This document shows, one piece after another, positions 1 through 9,083 of a stretch of 64,000 bases of DNA. The stretch spans positions 23,523 to 87,522 of the forward strand of contig NZ_NUNF01000002.1 of NCBI RefSeq assembly GCF_002585305.1. The letters are read 5' to 3'. Every line of letters begins with the position of its first letter. Positions within the stretch are counted from its first letter, which is position 1. Below the pieces are notes generated by a model. That model saw only the letters and a program-made list of their open reading frames with translations. It ran no database searches and was not told the origin of the DNA. The translations under genes were made by a program, and so were the position numbers. Source of the stretch: Bacillus sp. AFS037270 (lineage in GTDB: Bacteria; Bacillota; Bacilli; Bacillales_B; DSM-18226).

Positions 1-51
1 TTTTATTAACAGTTATCCACAAGCGAAAATTTTTTAATTTCCTAAACGAAA

Positions 52-90
52 AAAAAGACTTTTTCGCCATACTAGCGAAAAAGTCTTTTT
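52..90 (-). terminator. Rho-independent terminator after the binding-protein gene
   Basis: A 16-bp perfect inverted repeat (arms 52-67 and 75-90, 7-nt loop) is flanked by A/T runs on both sides. It could work in either direction, and it lies about 30 bp past the stop codon at 120, so it closes the first gene. Confidence 0.85.
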
Positions 91-119
91 CAAAATCATA
101 TTTTGAGAGAAACCTCGAT

Positions 120-1301
120 TTATTTAGGATCTACTTTTGTATTAAATACTTGCTTACCGTCTTTATATTCTAAAACAGTTGCCGATTTAATTGGGTTGTG
201 GTTTTTGTCGATTGTCACAATACCTGTTACAAGAGAAAGATCTTTAGTCTTTTCTAAAGCTTCTTTAATTTTAGTTGAGTCCGTGCTGCCTGCACTCTTG
301 ATAGCATCTGCTAATAGATAGACAGTGTCATAACCAAGGGCGTTAAAGGCATTTGGTGAATTGCCATCATTCTTTTCTTTATATGCAGATACAAACGTTT
401 GAATCTTCTTGTCTGGATCTTCAGATGAATAGTGGTTGGTGATATATGTGTTGTTTAACGCATCGGCACCCGCTAATTCTACTAATTTCGGTGAATCCCA
501 GCCGTCTGCACCCATAAGTGGAGCAGTGATTCCTAATTCACGAGCTTGTTTTACAATTAAACCAACTTCTTCATAATATCCAGGGATAAAGATAAATTCC
601 GGATTTTTAGACTTAATGCGTGTTAACGTTGCACGGAAGTCTGTATCCTTCCCAACATATGCCTCTTCAGAAACGACCTTACCGCCTTCCTTTTCAAACG
701 TTTCTTTAAATGAAGCTGCCAAACCTTTCGCATAGTCACTTGCACTATCAGCAAAGATAGCAACGTTTTTAACCTTTAATTCGTTAGCTGCAAAGTTGGC
801 TGCAACTGTTCCTTGGAATGGGTCAATAAAAGAAGTACGGAATACGTATTCGTTTAATTTCCCTTTATCTGTAACCGTTACGTTTGGAGCTGTACCTGAT
901 GGAGTTAATAGAACTGTTTTATTGCTATCGGCGATTTCAGCTTGGGCAACGGTGTCACCGCTTGTAGCAGCACCGATAATAGCTGTTACTTTATCTTGGC
1001 TGGTTAACTTGATGGCACCATTTGTAGCTTCAGCTGCATCTGATTTATTGTCCACTTTAACAAGCTCAATCTTCTTGCCGTCAACTCCGCCCTTTTTGTT
1101 AATCTCATCAACAGCAAGGTTGATCCCTGAAGCTAGTGACTCCCCGTAAGAAGCAACTCCTCCTGAAAGCTCTAAGTTCACGCCGACTTTAATCGTATCC
1201 CCACCGCCGCCGGCACTATCTTTCGCTCCCGAACATCCGGCTAATACGCCAGCCAATAATGTTGAAGCCATAAACATCTTTGCAAAATTCTTCTTCATCA
1301 T
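120..1301 (-). CDS. ABC-type branched-chain amino-acid (LivK-like) substrate-binding lipoprotein
   Basis: Extracytoplasmic solute-binding protein of the LivJ/LivK type (periplasmic-binding fold type I). The N-terminus has a lipoprotein signal ending LAGVLAGC, so the mature protein should be membrane-anchored through Cys. The body shows the family hallmarks: IKVGVNLELSGGVASYG near the start, then IIGAATSGDT and an NALGYDTVYLLADAI segment. I place the start at the first Met of MMKKNF because GAGGGGG sits about 6 nt upstream; the longer reading frame begins in the leader. The gene stands alone with its own terminator, and no LivHMGF permease or ATPase gene is in the window, so its partners must lie elsewhere. 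The ligand cannot be told from sequence; an amino acid is likely. Confidence 0.88.
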   Translation of the reverse strand: MMKKNFAKMFMASTLLAGVLAGCSGAKDSAGGGGDTIKVGVNLELSGGVASYGESLASGINLAVDEINKKGGVDGKKIELVKVDNKSDAAEATNGAIKLTSQDKVTAIIGAATSGDTVAQAEIADSNKTVLLTPSGTAPNVTVTDKGKLNEYVFRTSFIDPFQGTVAANFAANELKVKNVAIFADSASDYAKGLAASFKETFEKEGGKVVSEEAYVGKDTDFRATLTRIKSKNPEFIFIPGYYEEVGLIVKQARELGITAPLMGADGWDSPKLVELAGADALNNTYITNHYSSEDPDKKIQTFVSAYKEKNDGNSPNAFNALGYDTVYLLADAIKSAGSTDSTKIKEALEKTKDLSLVTGIVTIDKNHNPIKSATVLEYKDGKQVFNTKVDPK

Positions 1302-1632
1302 GATAATCCCCCTCATATATATATATTTTCTGATTTTTCTGACATAAACAACCGTTAATTAGTAGTTTCGTAGAAAAGGTATGTTTAGTCGTTGAATTAA
1401 TTGATATTTAGTATTGTAATACAATTAATTTCATTCGTCTAGTATATTATTTATTAATTTTAATATTTCTGAAATATATTATTTTTCGAACTCATTTAAC
1501 CTGCATAACACATATTATTAAGTAATTACCACGATGCTTCACTTCTTCCACTAGTCTTCAAAGATATTCTATAATATCGAACGATCTATTTTACAGATAA
1601 TAAACATAGTTGCGTTTTCATCGTTCAAATAG
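1302..1632. other. AT-rich intergenic region
   Basis: About 330 bp of AT-rich DNA between the mglC terminator and the binding-protein gene. It presumably holds the promoter of the latter, but I see no convincing -35/-10 pair, riboswitch-like structure or ORF with a ribosome binding site. Confidence 0.5.
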
Positions 1633-1664
1633 TAAAAGACAGCTCTCCAAGTTGGAGGCTGCCT
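1633..1664 (-). terminator. Terminator of the mgl operon
   Basis: An imperfect GC-rich stem (GGCAGC-CTCCAA paired with TTGGAG-GCTGTC, read on the minus strand) is followed by TTTT, just past the mglC stop codon. Confidence 0.65.
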
Positions 1665-1674
1665 TTGGTTTTGT

Positions 1675-2727
1675 TTATTTTTTCTTTGCGTGTTTGCGCA
1701 TATCGAAGGCTACTGCGACGATGATGATTAAACCTTTTACGATAAATTGGATGTACGGGCTTACCCCTAGGAAAGCTAATCCATAGTTGATAACCTGGAA
1801 AATAAGAACCCCGGTTACGATCCCCGGTACTGTTCCAATTCCACCTGTTAAGGATACCCCACCGACTACACAGGCTGCGATTGCATCCATCTCATACATA
1901 TTACCCGTATTGTTTGTGGCACTACCTACACGGCCTGCTTCAAGAACACCCGTGAAGCCGTAAAGAAGACCTGCGATCATATAGATGATGATGATATTTT
2001 TTGCTACGTTAACCCCTGAAACCTTTGCTGCTTCAGGATTTCCACCAATTGCATACATATTTTTACCAAGCTGCGTTTTATTCCAAATTACCCAAATAAT
2101 GAGTGAAACAATAATGGCATAGAAGATCAGGTATGGGAATTCATATTGCCCAAGCTTAATTCCTCGTTGTGCAAACGTTGTAAACTTCTCGCTTAAACCG
2201 CCAATCGGCTGTGCACCATATGGAGGGCGGTCAAAGTAGATAGAAGAAGTACCGTACACGACAATCATCATACCTAGAGTGGCAATGAATGGCGGAACAT
2301 GAAACTTAGCCACAATCACACCACTGATAGCAGAAATCAAACCAGTTGCTAACATTGCAATTATAATTGGAACAAATAGCGGTAATTCTTGTAAATGTGG
2401 GTACATTTTATAAGCATAATCACTTGCTTGAAGCATGGAAGCTGAAACAACCGCTGCTAATCCGACCATCCGGCCTGCTGAAAGGTCAGTACCGGCTAGA
2501 ATAAGGATACCAGCTACCCCAAGGGCGATAATAACACGTGAAGATGCCTGACTTAGAATATTAATTAAGTTCGTCATCGATAAGAAATCCGGGGATGCTA
2601 CCACAATCCCAACCACTAGTAGAAGTAATACCAAATATATAACATTATCTACAATCCATTTTGAGAAACCTGATTTCGATTTTTGTACATCCTTAGATCC
2701 CAATTTTTTTAAAGCTTCTGTACTCAT
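1675..2727 (-). CDS. mglC: Galactose/methyl-galactoside ABC transporter permease
   Basis: Membrane subunit of a CUT2-type sugar importer (RbsC/MglC family). The 350-aa protein is very hydrophobic with about ten predicted membrane segments. It carries family signatures such as ALGVAGILILAGTDLSAGR in the first third and ACVVGGVSLTGGIGTVPG near the C-terminus, the loop expected to contact the ATPase. The start is preceded by AGGAGG at 7-8 nt. It lies 12 bp after mglA and ends the operon. The galactose assignment rests on the neighbouring mglA and mglB and the downstream gal operon; ribose or another pentose cannot be fully excluded. Confidence 0.9.
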   Translation of the reverse strand: MSTEALKKLGSKDVQKSKSGFSKWIVDNVIYLVLLLLVVGIVVASPDFLSMTNLINILSQASSRVIIALGVAGILILAGTDLSAGRMVGLAAVVSASMLQASDYAYKMYPHLQELPLFVPIIIAMLATGLISAISGVIVAKFHVPPFIATLGMMIVVYGTSSIYFDRPPYGAQPIGGLSEKFTTFAQRGIKLGQYEFPYLIFYAIIVSLIIWVIWNKTQLGKNMYAIGGNPEAAKVSGVNVAKNIIIIYMIAGLLYGFTGVLEAGRVGSATNNTGNMYEMDAIAACVVGGVSLTGGIGTVPGIVTGVLIFQVINYGLAFLGVSPYIQFIVKGLIIIVAVAFDMRKHAKKK

Positions 2728-2739
2728 TTTTGTCGCCTC

Positions 2740-4245
2740 CTAATACAATGCGGCTAACCGCATGATTTCTTCTTGGGAAGTCGTCTTCGTATCAACGATC
2801 CCAGCTGCTTTTCCATTACTCATCACAAGAATTCGGTCTGTAGTACCCAATAGCTCCGGCATTTCGGAAGAGATCATGATAATTCCTTTTCCTTCTGCGG
2901 CTAATTGGTTGATTAATTGATAAATCTCGAACTTTGCCCCAACATCAATACCCCGGGTTGGTTCATCCAGCAATAGAATATCAGGCTTTGTTAAGAGCCA
3001 GCGCCCGATAATAACCTTTTGCTGGTTCCCACCGGATAGACTGCCAATCGATGTTTTTTGCGATGGGGTTTTTACCTTCATCGAATCAATGACCCATTGA
3101 GTATCATCCGCTACTTTCTTATTGGATAAAAACCCGCTCTTTGTTTTGTACTGCCTCATGTTCGAAATAATCGAGTTAAAGCTGATGCTTAAATCTGAGA
3201 AGATTCCGGTTGACCGTCTCTCCTCGGTTACAAGTGCAAATCCGTTTTTGATGGCATGCTGTGGAGAATGGTTTTTAACCTCCTTACCGTTCAGCTCAAT
3301 TTTTCCGGATTTTAATGCTCTGATTCCAAAGATCGCTTCGACTACTTCTGTCCGCTTGGAACCAACTAAACCAGCGATTCCAAGTATTTCACCCTTTTTC
3401 AGCTCAAAGCTAACATTTGAAAAAGAAGGCTGTGTTTCTGCTGTTAAATCAGAAACCCTCAAGATTACATCCCCTGGCTTGTTTTCCTTGGCTGGGAAAC
3501 GCTGTGATAAGTCGCGGCCTACCATTAGCTTAATAATCTCGTCTGTAGTTAAGTCCTTTGCACTTCTGGTCGCAATGTACTGACCATCACGCATAATCGT
3601 GACTTCGTCAGAAATCTTTAAGATTTCTTCCATTTTGTGCGAGATATAGATGATCGCGACATTTTCACTTTGAAGCCTTTTAATGATTCTAAATAAATGA
3701 TTGACTTCCGTCTCAGTTAAGGATGATGTAGGCTCATCCATTACGATTATCTTTGAATGATAGGAAACAGCTTTTGCAATTTCGACCATTTGCATCTCTG
3801 AAACAGATAACGAACTAACCTTGCTGCGCGGGTCGATATGAATATCTAAACTTTTAAAAATAGCAGCAGTATCCTCGTACATTTTCTTTTCATCTACGAA
3901 AATACCTTTTTTCGGATAACGCCCAAGCCATATATTATCCATGACATTTTGTTGGCGGACCTGGTTCAACTCCTGGTGCACCATGGAAACGCCGTTTTCT
4001 AAGGCTTGTTTGGAGTTGGCAAATGAAATCTCATTTCCATTAAAGGTGATTTTGCCTTCGTCCATCGAATAAATTCCAAATAAGCATTTCATTAAGGTCG
4101 ATTTCCCTGCACCGTTTTCACCCATTAAGGCATGGACCGAACCCGGTTTCACTTTCAAGGTAACATTGTCTAAAGCAAGTACCCCGGGGAATCGTTTTGT
4201 AATATTTTGCATTTCAAGTAGATTGGCAGTACTAGATCCTGTCAT
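2740..4245 (-). CDS. mglA: Galactose/methyl-galactoside ABC transporter ATP-binding protein
   Basis: Tandem ATPase of the CUT2 family (MglA/RbsA type, about 500 aa). The N-terminal half has a canonical Walker A (GENGAGKST), an LSVSEMQ signature and DEPTSS Walker B. The C-terminal half has the degenerate first loop usual for the family (GLVGSKRTE) but a good signature (LSGGNQQKV) and [10 protein letters not shown]. It energises uptake through MglC. The start has AGGAGG 7 nt upstream. It is separated from mglB by about 490 bp holding a strong hairpin and repeats, which probably gives it and mglC less mRNA than mglB. Confidence 0.92.
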   Translation of the reverse strand: MTGSSTANLLEMQNITKRFPGVLALDNVTLKVKPGSVHALMGENGAGKSTLMKCLFGIYSMDEGKITFNGNEISFANSKQALENGVSMVHQELNQVRQQNVMDNIWLGRYPKKGIFVDEKKMYEDTAAIFKSLDIHIDPRSKVSSLSVSEMQMVEIAKAVSYHSKIIVMDEPTSSLTETEVNHLFRIIKRLQSENVAIIYISHKMEEILKISDEVTIMRDGQYIATRSAKDLTTDEIIKLMVGRDLSQRFPAKENKPGDVILRVSDLTAETQPSFSNVSFELKKGEILGIAGLVGSKRTEVVEAIFGIRALKSGKIELNGKEVKNHSPQHAIKNGFALVTEERRSTGIFSDLSISFNSIISNMRQYKTKSGFLSNKKVADDTQWVIDSMKVKTPSQKTSIGSLSGGNQQKVIIGRWLLTKPDILLLDEPTRGIDVGAKFEIYQLINQLAAEGKGIIMISSEMPELLGTTDRILVMSNGKAAGIVDTKTTSQEEIMRLAALY

Positions 4246-4378
4246 AAGTGAACCTCCTAACTTAACAATTTTAAAAATATGAGTGGCCCTTCCTAGTCCG
4301 GCTCATATCTATTTAATAAAAACTATCTGAATTTAAAATTGCACGGTTTCCAGCTTTACACATGTAAGCTTAGTTCTC

Positions 4379-4414
4379 CGAACGAAGGAAAAGCATGATC
4401 TTTTCCTTCGTTCG
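4379..4414. repeat. Perfect intercistronic hairpin between mglB and mglA
   Basis: A 15-bp perfect inverted repeat (arms 4379-4393 and 4400-4414, 6-nt loop) lies in the mglB-mglA gap. It lacks a following U-run, so it fits a 3'-end stabiliser or processing structure for the mglB transcript better than a simple terminator. Confidence 0.7.
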
Positions 4415-4444
4415 AAGAGCGCCAAGGGGTGATAACCCCAGACA

Positions 4445-4742
4445 GGCGCTTCCGCTTTTCTATTTGTCTAGCTCCAGCTCCTAGGGGCTCGGGTCATAAG
4501 CCAATCCGTCAAGAAGGCTAAAGGGCAGCCTTCTCGCCGGCTCGTCTTATGCCGGTCGCCCCTGGGCAAGGCGCTTCCGCTTTTCTTATTGTCTAGCTCC
4601 AGCTCCCAGCGGCTAGTGTACTTCGCTCTTTGCCCTACGATAAGTCAACATCGAATCGCTGGTCGCTCTTCGTGTTTCCTTTATCTCGGTCAAAGCGCTC
4701 CAGTCCATACGCCGCTAAACGGTCGCTTCCGCTTTTCTATTT
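4445..4742. repeat. Dispersed Bacillus-type intergenic repeat, tandem partial copies
   Basis: The unit GCGCTTCCGCTTTTC followed by TTGTCTAGCTCCAGCTCC occurs at about 4455-4492 and again at about 4570-4606; a third partial GCTTCCGCTTTTC lies at 4725-4738. The first copy continues with GGGTCATAAGCCAAT, a small hairpin (AGAAGGCT/AGCCTTCT) and CTTATGCC, an architecture shared with the element at 48045-48170 in opposite orientation. Such elements are common between Bacillus genes. There is no ORF of note in the interval. Confidence 0.75.
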
Positions 4743-5795
4743 ATAAGCATCCTTACCAACTTGGATGTTGTCTTTTGTGATTTCGACGTAAGGAACACGG
4801 ACTGCTTTCTTGTCGTCAAGCTTCCACTCTGTTCCGTCTAATACATCCTTGCCTTTTGCAGCATTTGTAGCTAGGTCAATCGTTGCTTTACCTTGGTTCT
4901 TCGCGTCATTCAAGACTGTACCAACCATTTTGCCTTTTTCAATCATTTCAAGTGCTTCTGGAATTGCATCAACACCTACAACTGGGACAAACTTATCTCC
5001 AGAGAAGTAGCCTGCTTTTTCAAGTGAGGAAATTGCACCTAATGCCATACCATCGTTGTTAGCAATTACAAATTCGATTTTATCGCTGTACTTAGAAACC
5101 CAAGCATCCATTTTTTCAGTTGCTTTGGTTGCATCCCACATCGCCGTATCCATTGCTAATTGTTCCACTTGAATACCTTTAGATTTCACAGTGTCAACTA
5201 CATATTTTGTACGAGCCTCCGCATCTGGATGTCCTGGCTCACCTTTTAATAGAACATATTGAAGCTTGCCGTCATGGTTTTTGTCCCACTTATCTTTGTT
5301 CGCTTCCCAAGCCTTAGCGATTAATTCACCTTGCAGAACGCCTGATTCTGATGAAGTTGTTCCAACATAGTAGGCTTTATCGTAGCCTTGTAATACACTT
5401 TCATCTGGCTCTTTATTAAAGAAGATGACAGGAATATTTTTAGCTTTTGCTTTGTCCACAATGGTTTGTGCTGCTTTTGGATCTACTAGGTTGATCGCCA
5501 GCGACTTTGCACCTTTAGCGATTAACGTATCCACTTGCTCGATTTGTTTGGCTTGGTCATTTTGTGAATCGTTCAGCATTAAGTTAACATTTCCTTTTGC
5601 TGAAGTTTCCATTGCACGGCGTACGTAAGACATGAAGTTATCATCAAACTTATAGATGGTTGCTCCAACAGCTGGCAGCTTGCTGTCTTTGCTGCTTGCA
5701 GAACCTCCTGAACCGCTCGTGGAACTGCTGCAGCCTGCCGCTAATAGAATACTAGATGCAACTGTTAAAGATAGAATCAAACCTTTTTTCTTCAC
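4737..5795 (-). CDS. mglB: D-galactose-binding lipoprotein of the mgl ABC transporter
   Basis: Sugar-binding protein of the MglB/RbsB family (about 350 aa). A lipoprotein signal ends SSILLAAGC. Galactose-binding-protein-like segments are visible: [17 protein letters not shown] near the N-terminus, [12 protein letters not shown] in the hinge region and [12 protein letters not shown]. The frame opens with a TTG too close to the ribosome binding site; a GTG giving [10 protein letters not shown] has AAGGGAG 10 nt upstream and is my preferred start. It is the first gene of mglBAC. A cre-like site lies about 100 bp upstream, suggesting CcpA control, and the adjacent three-component system is a candidate inducer-responsive regulator. 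Confidence 0.9.
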   Translation of the reverse strand: MKKKGLILSLTVASSILLAAGCSSSTSGSGGSASSKDSKLPAVGATIYKFDDNFMSYVRRAMETSAKGNVNLMLNDSQNDQAKQIEQVDTLIAKGAKSLAINLVDPKAAQTIVDKAKAKNIPVIFFNKEPDESVLQGYDKAYYVGTTSSESGVLQGELIAKAWEANKDKWDKNHDGKLQYVLLKGEPGHPDAEARTKYVVDTVKSKGIQVEQLAMDTAMWDATKATEKMDAWVSKYSDKIEFVIANNDGMALGAISSLEKAGYFSGDKFVPVVGVDAIPEALEMIEKGKMVGTVLNDAKNQGKATIDLATNAAKGKDVLDGTEWKLDDKKAVRVPYVEITKDNIQVGKDAYK

Positions 5796-5897
5796 ACTGA
5801 TCAATCTCCCTTTACTGTTTTATAAAGACCCTATTAAGCTGTTTTCCTGGAGCTTAATTCAGTCTTAATGTAAGCCCTTGCAAATATATTAGCATGG

Positions 5898-5911
5898 TGA
5901 CAACGGTTACA
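5898..5911. promoter_or_regulatory. cre-like (CcpA) site upstream of mglB
   Basis: TGACAACGGTTACA matches the Bacillus cre consensus TGWAANCGNTNWCA at 13 of 14 positions and sits in the mglB leader/promoter region. Function is inferred from the match and location. Confidence 0.55.
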
Positions 5912-5992
5912 GTAGGGGCGACCTATAGCACATATTTGCGATTATCTAGATTATTTTGCAATCTTTGAAACATCAATGTAATAAAACTGTTT

Positions 5993-6028
5993 GAAAAAAA
6001 GGGGGCCAATTTCACAAAAATTGGCCCC
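5993..6028 (-). terminator. Terminator of the three-component sensor operon
   Basis: GGGGCCAATT and AATTGGCCCC form a stem with a 7-nt loop, followed on the minus strand by CTTTTTTT, about 13 bp past the response-regulator stop codon. Confidence 0.85.
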
Positions 6029-6040
6029 AACAAGATAATC

Positions 6041-7627
6041 CTAATTTACCGTTGCCTTACGAAACTCACTTGGCGACAATCCTGTCAGTTTCTTAAACAC
6101 CCTGCTGAAATAGTTTGGATCCCGGTAGCCGACAGAATAACAGATTTCCTTCATGCTCTTTCCCGGATCGAGCATTTCCGCTTTGGCTTTCTTGATTCTA
6201 ATCTCCGTCAAGTAATCAATAAAAGTCATTCCAAATCGATCTTTAAATAGCTTGCTAAAATAAAACGGACTTAGTTCTACGTATTCAGCTGCAGATTCCA
6301 ATGTAATCGCATCTGCATAATGCGTTTCAATATAATCCTTGGCTTTTTGCAGCATTCCCTTTGCATGATTATTCCGCCATACCTGAACATGCTGAACAAC
6401 CGCAAGTAAGTGAGCTTTTCCCGCTTCTAGAACCATCCGAATATCCTCTGACTCATCAATGTTAGGAATCCGATCATATGTAATCCCAAGATCATGAAGC
6501 ATACGCGAAAGGAGGATAAACAGCTCCTCGAACGATTTTTTTACAAAGGAGGCTTTTATATTATTTGACCCAAGCTTTGACACAAAGGAATCAAAGATCA
6601 GCATCACCTGATTAACATCACCCTGTCTGACACTATCAAGCAGCCTTTTCTCCACCTCAATGATCTCAGAATCAGAAGGTAATTCAAAGGCAGGCCCCTG
6701 CTTGTTGTAAAATAAATATTTGCGGTTAGGCGTTTTTAAAAGCTCCTCAAGTGCCAGTATTGCTTCATGATAGGATTTATTCAGCTCATGGGCATGGTTA
6801 TATGGGTGGCCAATCCCAATCCTTAATTCTGCGCTAAAGTTTACTTGTTTAAAGAGACGATAAAGGTTCTCTATTATGCTTTCTGCGTTTGTTCTAAAAT
6901 GGGTCTTCTCCGCTGACTTTTTACAAAGAAATAGAACTGGAACTTGGCACTCCATCATCGCCCCCACCATAATTTCATGCTTGACCACAATAGACTTTAG
7001 CGTATTTTTAAGCCAGCTATACCATTTCTCTTTTTCTAACGAAGTTAGTTCCGTCTTAGAGGTTTGCTTTAATGTAAATAACATCGCATACCCCGATGTA
7101 ATCTCCACGCCTAGCAGCTGGCTCCACTCATCAAAGGTCATATCTTGTACCTGATTCATCAACAAGGATGATACCCACTCTTTCTGAGCAATTGATACGG
7201 CCCGGTCGAGGTTTTCTCTCAGGCTTTGCTGTTCTTCCTTTGCCCTTCGTTCTGCAAGAATCTCGTCTGCAACCCGCTGCAAGCTATCAAGAAGATCCTT
7301 TTTACTGCTCGGCTTGAGGATATATTCCTTGACCCCTTGCTGCATTACTTCTTTGGCATACTCAAACGTATTAAAAGCAGAAACCATGATAAAACGAATC
7401 TCTGGTTCGAACTTTTTAATCTCTTTTACTGCTTGGACACCGTCGGTTCCCGGCATTTTGATATCCATAAAAATAATATCCGGGCGGTGTTCCTGGGCCA
7501 TTTCAATGGCGATTCTCCCGTTTGGCGCTTCCCCAATAACCGTTACGTCCACTTTCGAGCCCTTTATGATTTTGGCAACTGCTTTTCGTTCAAGTATTTC
7601 ATCATCTGCTATAAGAATTTTCAACAA
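6041..7627 (-). CDS. Two-component response regulator, YesN/AraC type
   Basis: The N-terminal CheY-like receiver has acidic residues DDE at 8-10, the phospho-acceptor Asp55 in FMDIKMPG and the conserved Lys in YILKPSSK. A long middle region separates it from a C-terminal AraC-type double helix-turn-helix (about residues 425-525, ending GLSPSEFRK). The length (528 aa) is usual for the YesN family. It overlaps the 3' end of the kinase gene by 26 bp, so the two are translated together. It should bind DNA when phosphorylated by the neighbouring kinase; the adjacent mgl operon is the most likely target, though this is inferred from position only. Confidence 0.9.
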   Translation of the reverse strand: MLKILIADDEILERKAVAKIIKGSKVDVTVIGEAPNGRIAIEMAQEHRPDIIFMDIKMPGTDGVQAVKEIKKFEPEIRFIMVSAFNTFEYAKEVMQQGVKEYILKPSSKKDLLDSLQRVADEILAERRAKEEQQSLRENLDRAVSIAQKEWVSSLLMNQVQDMTFDEWSQLLGVEITSGYAMLFTLKQTSKTELTSLEKEKWYSWLKNTLKSIVVKHEIMVGAMMECQVPVLFLCKKSAEKTHFRTNAESIIENLYRLFKQVNFSAELRIGIGHPYNHAHELNKSYHEAILALEELLKTPNRKYLFYNKQGPAFELPSDSEIIEVEKRLLDSVRQGDVNQVMLIFDSFVSKLGSNNIKASFVKKSFEELFILLSRMLHDLGITYDRIPNIDESEDIRMVLEAGKAHLLAVVQHVQVWRNNHAKGMLQKAKDYIETHYADAITLESAAEYVELSPFYFSKLFKDRFGMTFIDYLTEIRIKKAKAEMLDPGKSMKEICYSVGYRDPNYFSRVFKKLTGLSPSEFRKATVN

Positions 7628-9083
7628 GTTTGTTCCCCCCTCTAGCCGTGACAGGTATCTTCAGTCGGAAAATCGTTCCTTTGTTTAATTCTGATTCAAT
7701 TTCCACCACATTCTTTTGTTGGTAAAAAAGCTGCAGCCTTTTAATCACGTTTTTTACTGCAATACCATTGGATTGTTCCTTCGTTTTCTCCAGTTCCACA
7801 TTTTCTTCATTGTCCAATCCATCTACATAATGAAGGAGCTTTCTCTTCGTCCGTCCGTCCATTCCCACACCGTTATCAATTACTTCAACATGTATATGGT
7901 CATTCAGCCGATAAATATGAAGTTCGATAATACCATTTTCTTCATATTCTTCAACGCCATGGGTGAATGCGTTTTCAATTAAAGGCTGTAAAATAAGACT
8001 AGGAATCTCTATGTCTAGATATTCTTCCTGAATTTCCGTGATAAATTGAATACGATCGCCGAATCTTGTTTTTTGAATAAAGAAATACTCTTTCACAATA
8101 CTGACTTCGTCTCTTAAGGTTGAAACTTTATCGAAATCACTTAGATTGTAGCGTAATAATGCCGCAACGGCTTCAATTAATCTCGACGTCTCCTCGGCTT
8201 CTTCAAGATATGCCATCTTAGAAACAGTGTTAAGCGTATTAAATAGAAAGTGCGGATTCATTTGGTTTTGCAGACTTCTTAACTCTAACTCTTTTAACAG
8301 CTTATCGAGCTCTCCTTGTTGTTTGATTTCAGTGACTAGTACTTTAAGGTTGCTGCGCATTTGATTAAATGTTTCTGTTAGCAATTTGAGCTCATCCTTA
8401 GTGGTTATTTTAATATCCTCACCAGAAAGGTTTCCTTTCGAAATCTCCTTAGCCGCTTTCGATAACAAACTGATGGGTTTGGTAATCCCGCCCGATATCC
8501 ATAACGCAAGCAAGGTGCTTAGGAAAAAGGCAGCCGCAAACAGAGATATCGACAAGAGTTTATAGTAATGATTTTGCTGCTCCATTTGGTCATAGAATTT
8601 TTGATAGTCTGTTAATTTATTATTTAACAGGGCAAGTGTACTTTCCTGGATAAAGGAGTTAACTTTCAAAACTTCATTAAAGTGAGTGGAGTATAGGTTA
8701 ATCTGATCCTGTTGGAATGCGCCAATCGTGGCATCTCCCTCATCTAAAAAGCTATCAATCATATTTTTATAATTCGTGAGTGTCACATCATTGGTGTTCA
8801 TCACTTTCACTAGTCTTTTTTGGTCCTTAATTAATTTTAGTTTTTCGCTTCGGTAGTCTTGAAGATACGATTTTTCCTTATCTAAAATATACCCATGAAG
8901 CTTTTCCGTCAGGAAATTACTTCTTTGTGAAATATCATTAAGCAAAAGAAATCGTTCAAAACTTTCATCGTATTCAGAAACGAGTTTTTCACTTCGGTCA
9001 TAAAAAAACATCCCGACTGAGGTAAGTAAAACGACAAGAACAATAAAATATAGTAACAGTTTCGATCTTATCCGGAATAACAT
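7602..9083 (-). CDS. Sensor histidine kinase, YesM/LytS type
   Basis: Membrane kinase with two transmembrane segments (about residues 8-28 and 176-198) flanking an extracytoplasmic, largely helical loop of about 145 residues. A HAMP domain (about 199-252) follows, then the His_kinase/YesM motif MNPHFLFNTLN with His278, and a HATPase domain with NAFTHG and DNGVGM. Its start codon overlaps the stop of the upstream binding-protein gene (TGATG), and its 3' end overlaps the regulator gene, giving a tightly coupled three-gene operon. The helical sensor loop and the anchored binding protein suggest that sugar is sensed indirectly. Confidence 0.92.
   Translation of the reverse strand: MLFRIRSKLLLYFIVLVVLLTSVGMFFYDRSEKLVSEYDESFERFLLLNDISQRSNFLTEKLHGYILDKEKSYLQDYRSEKLKLIKDQKRLVKVMNTNDVTLTNYKNMIDSFLDEGDATIGAFQQDQINLYSTHFNEVLKVNSFIQESTLALLNNKLTDYQKFYDQMEQQNHYYKLLSISLFAAAFFLSTLLALWISGGITKPISLLSKAAKEISKGNLSGEDIKITTKDELKLLTETFNQMRSNLKVLVTEIKQQGELDKLLKELELRSLQNQMNPHFLFNTLNTVSKMAYLEEAEETSRLIEAVAALLRYNLSDFDKVSTLRDEVSIVKEYFFIQKTRFGDRIQFITEIQEEYLDIEIPSLILQPLIENAFTHGVEEYEENGIIELHIYRLNDHIHVEVIDNGVGMDGRTKRKLLHYVDGLDNEENVELEKTKEQSNGIAVKNVIKRLQLFYQQKNVVEIESELNKGTIFRLKIPVTARGGNKLVENSYSR

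Noticed and set aside
4589..4780. Plus-strand open frame in the mglB-mglA gap
   Set aside because: It reads through the dispersed repeat into the end of mglB, has no ribosome binding site and a biased composition typical of repeat translation.
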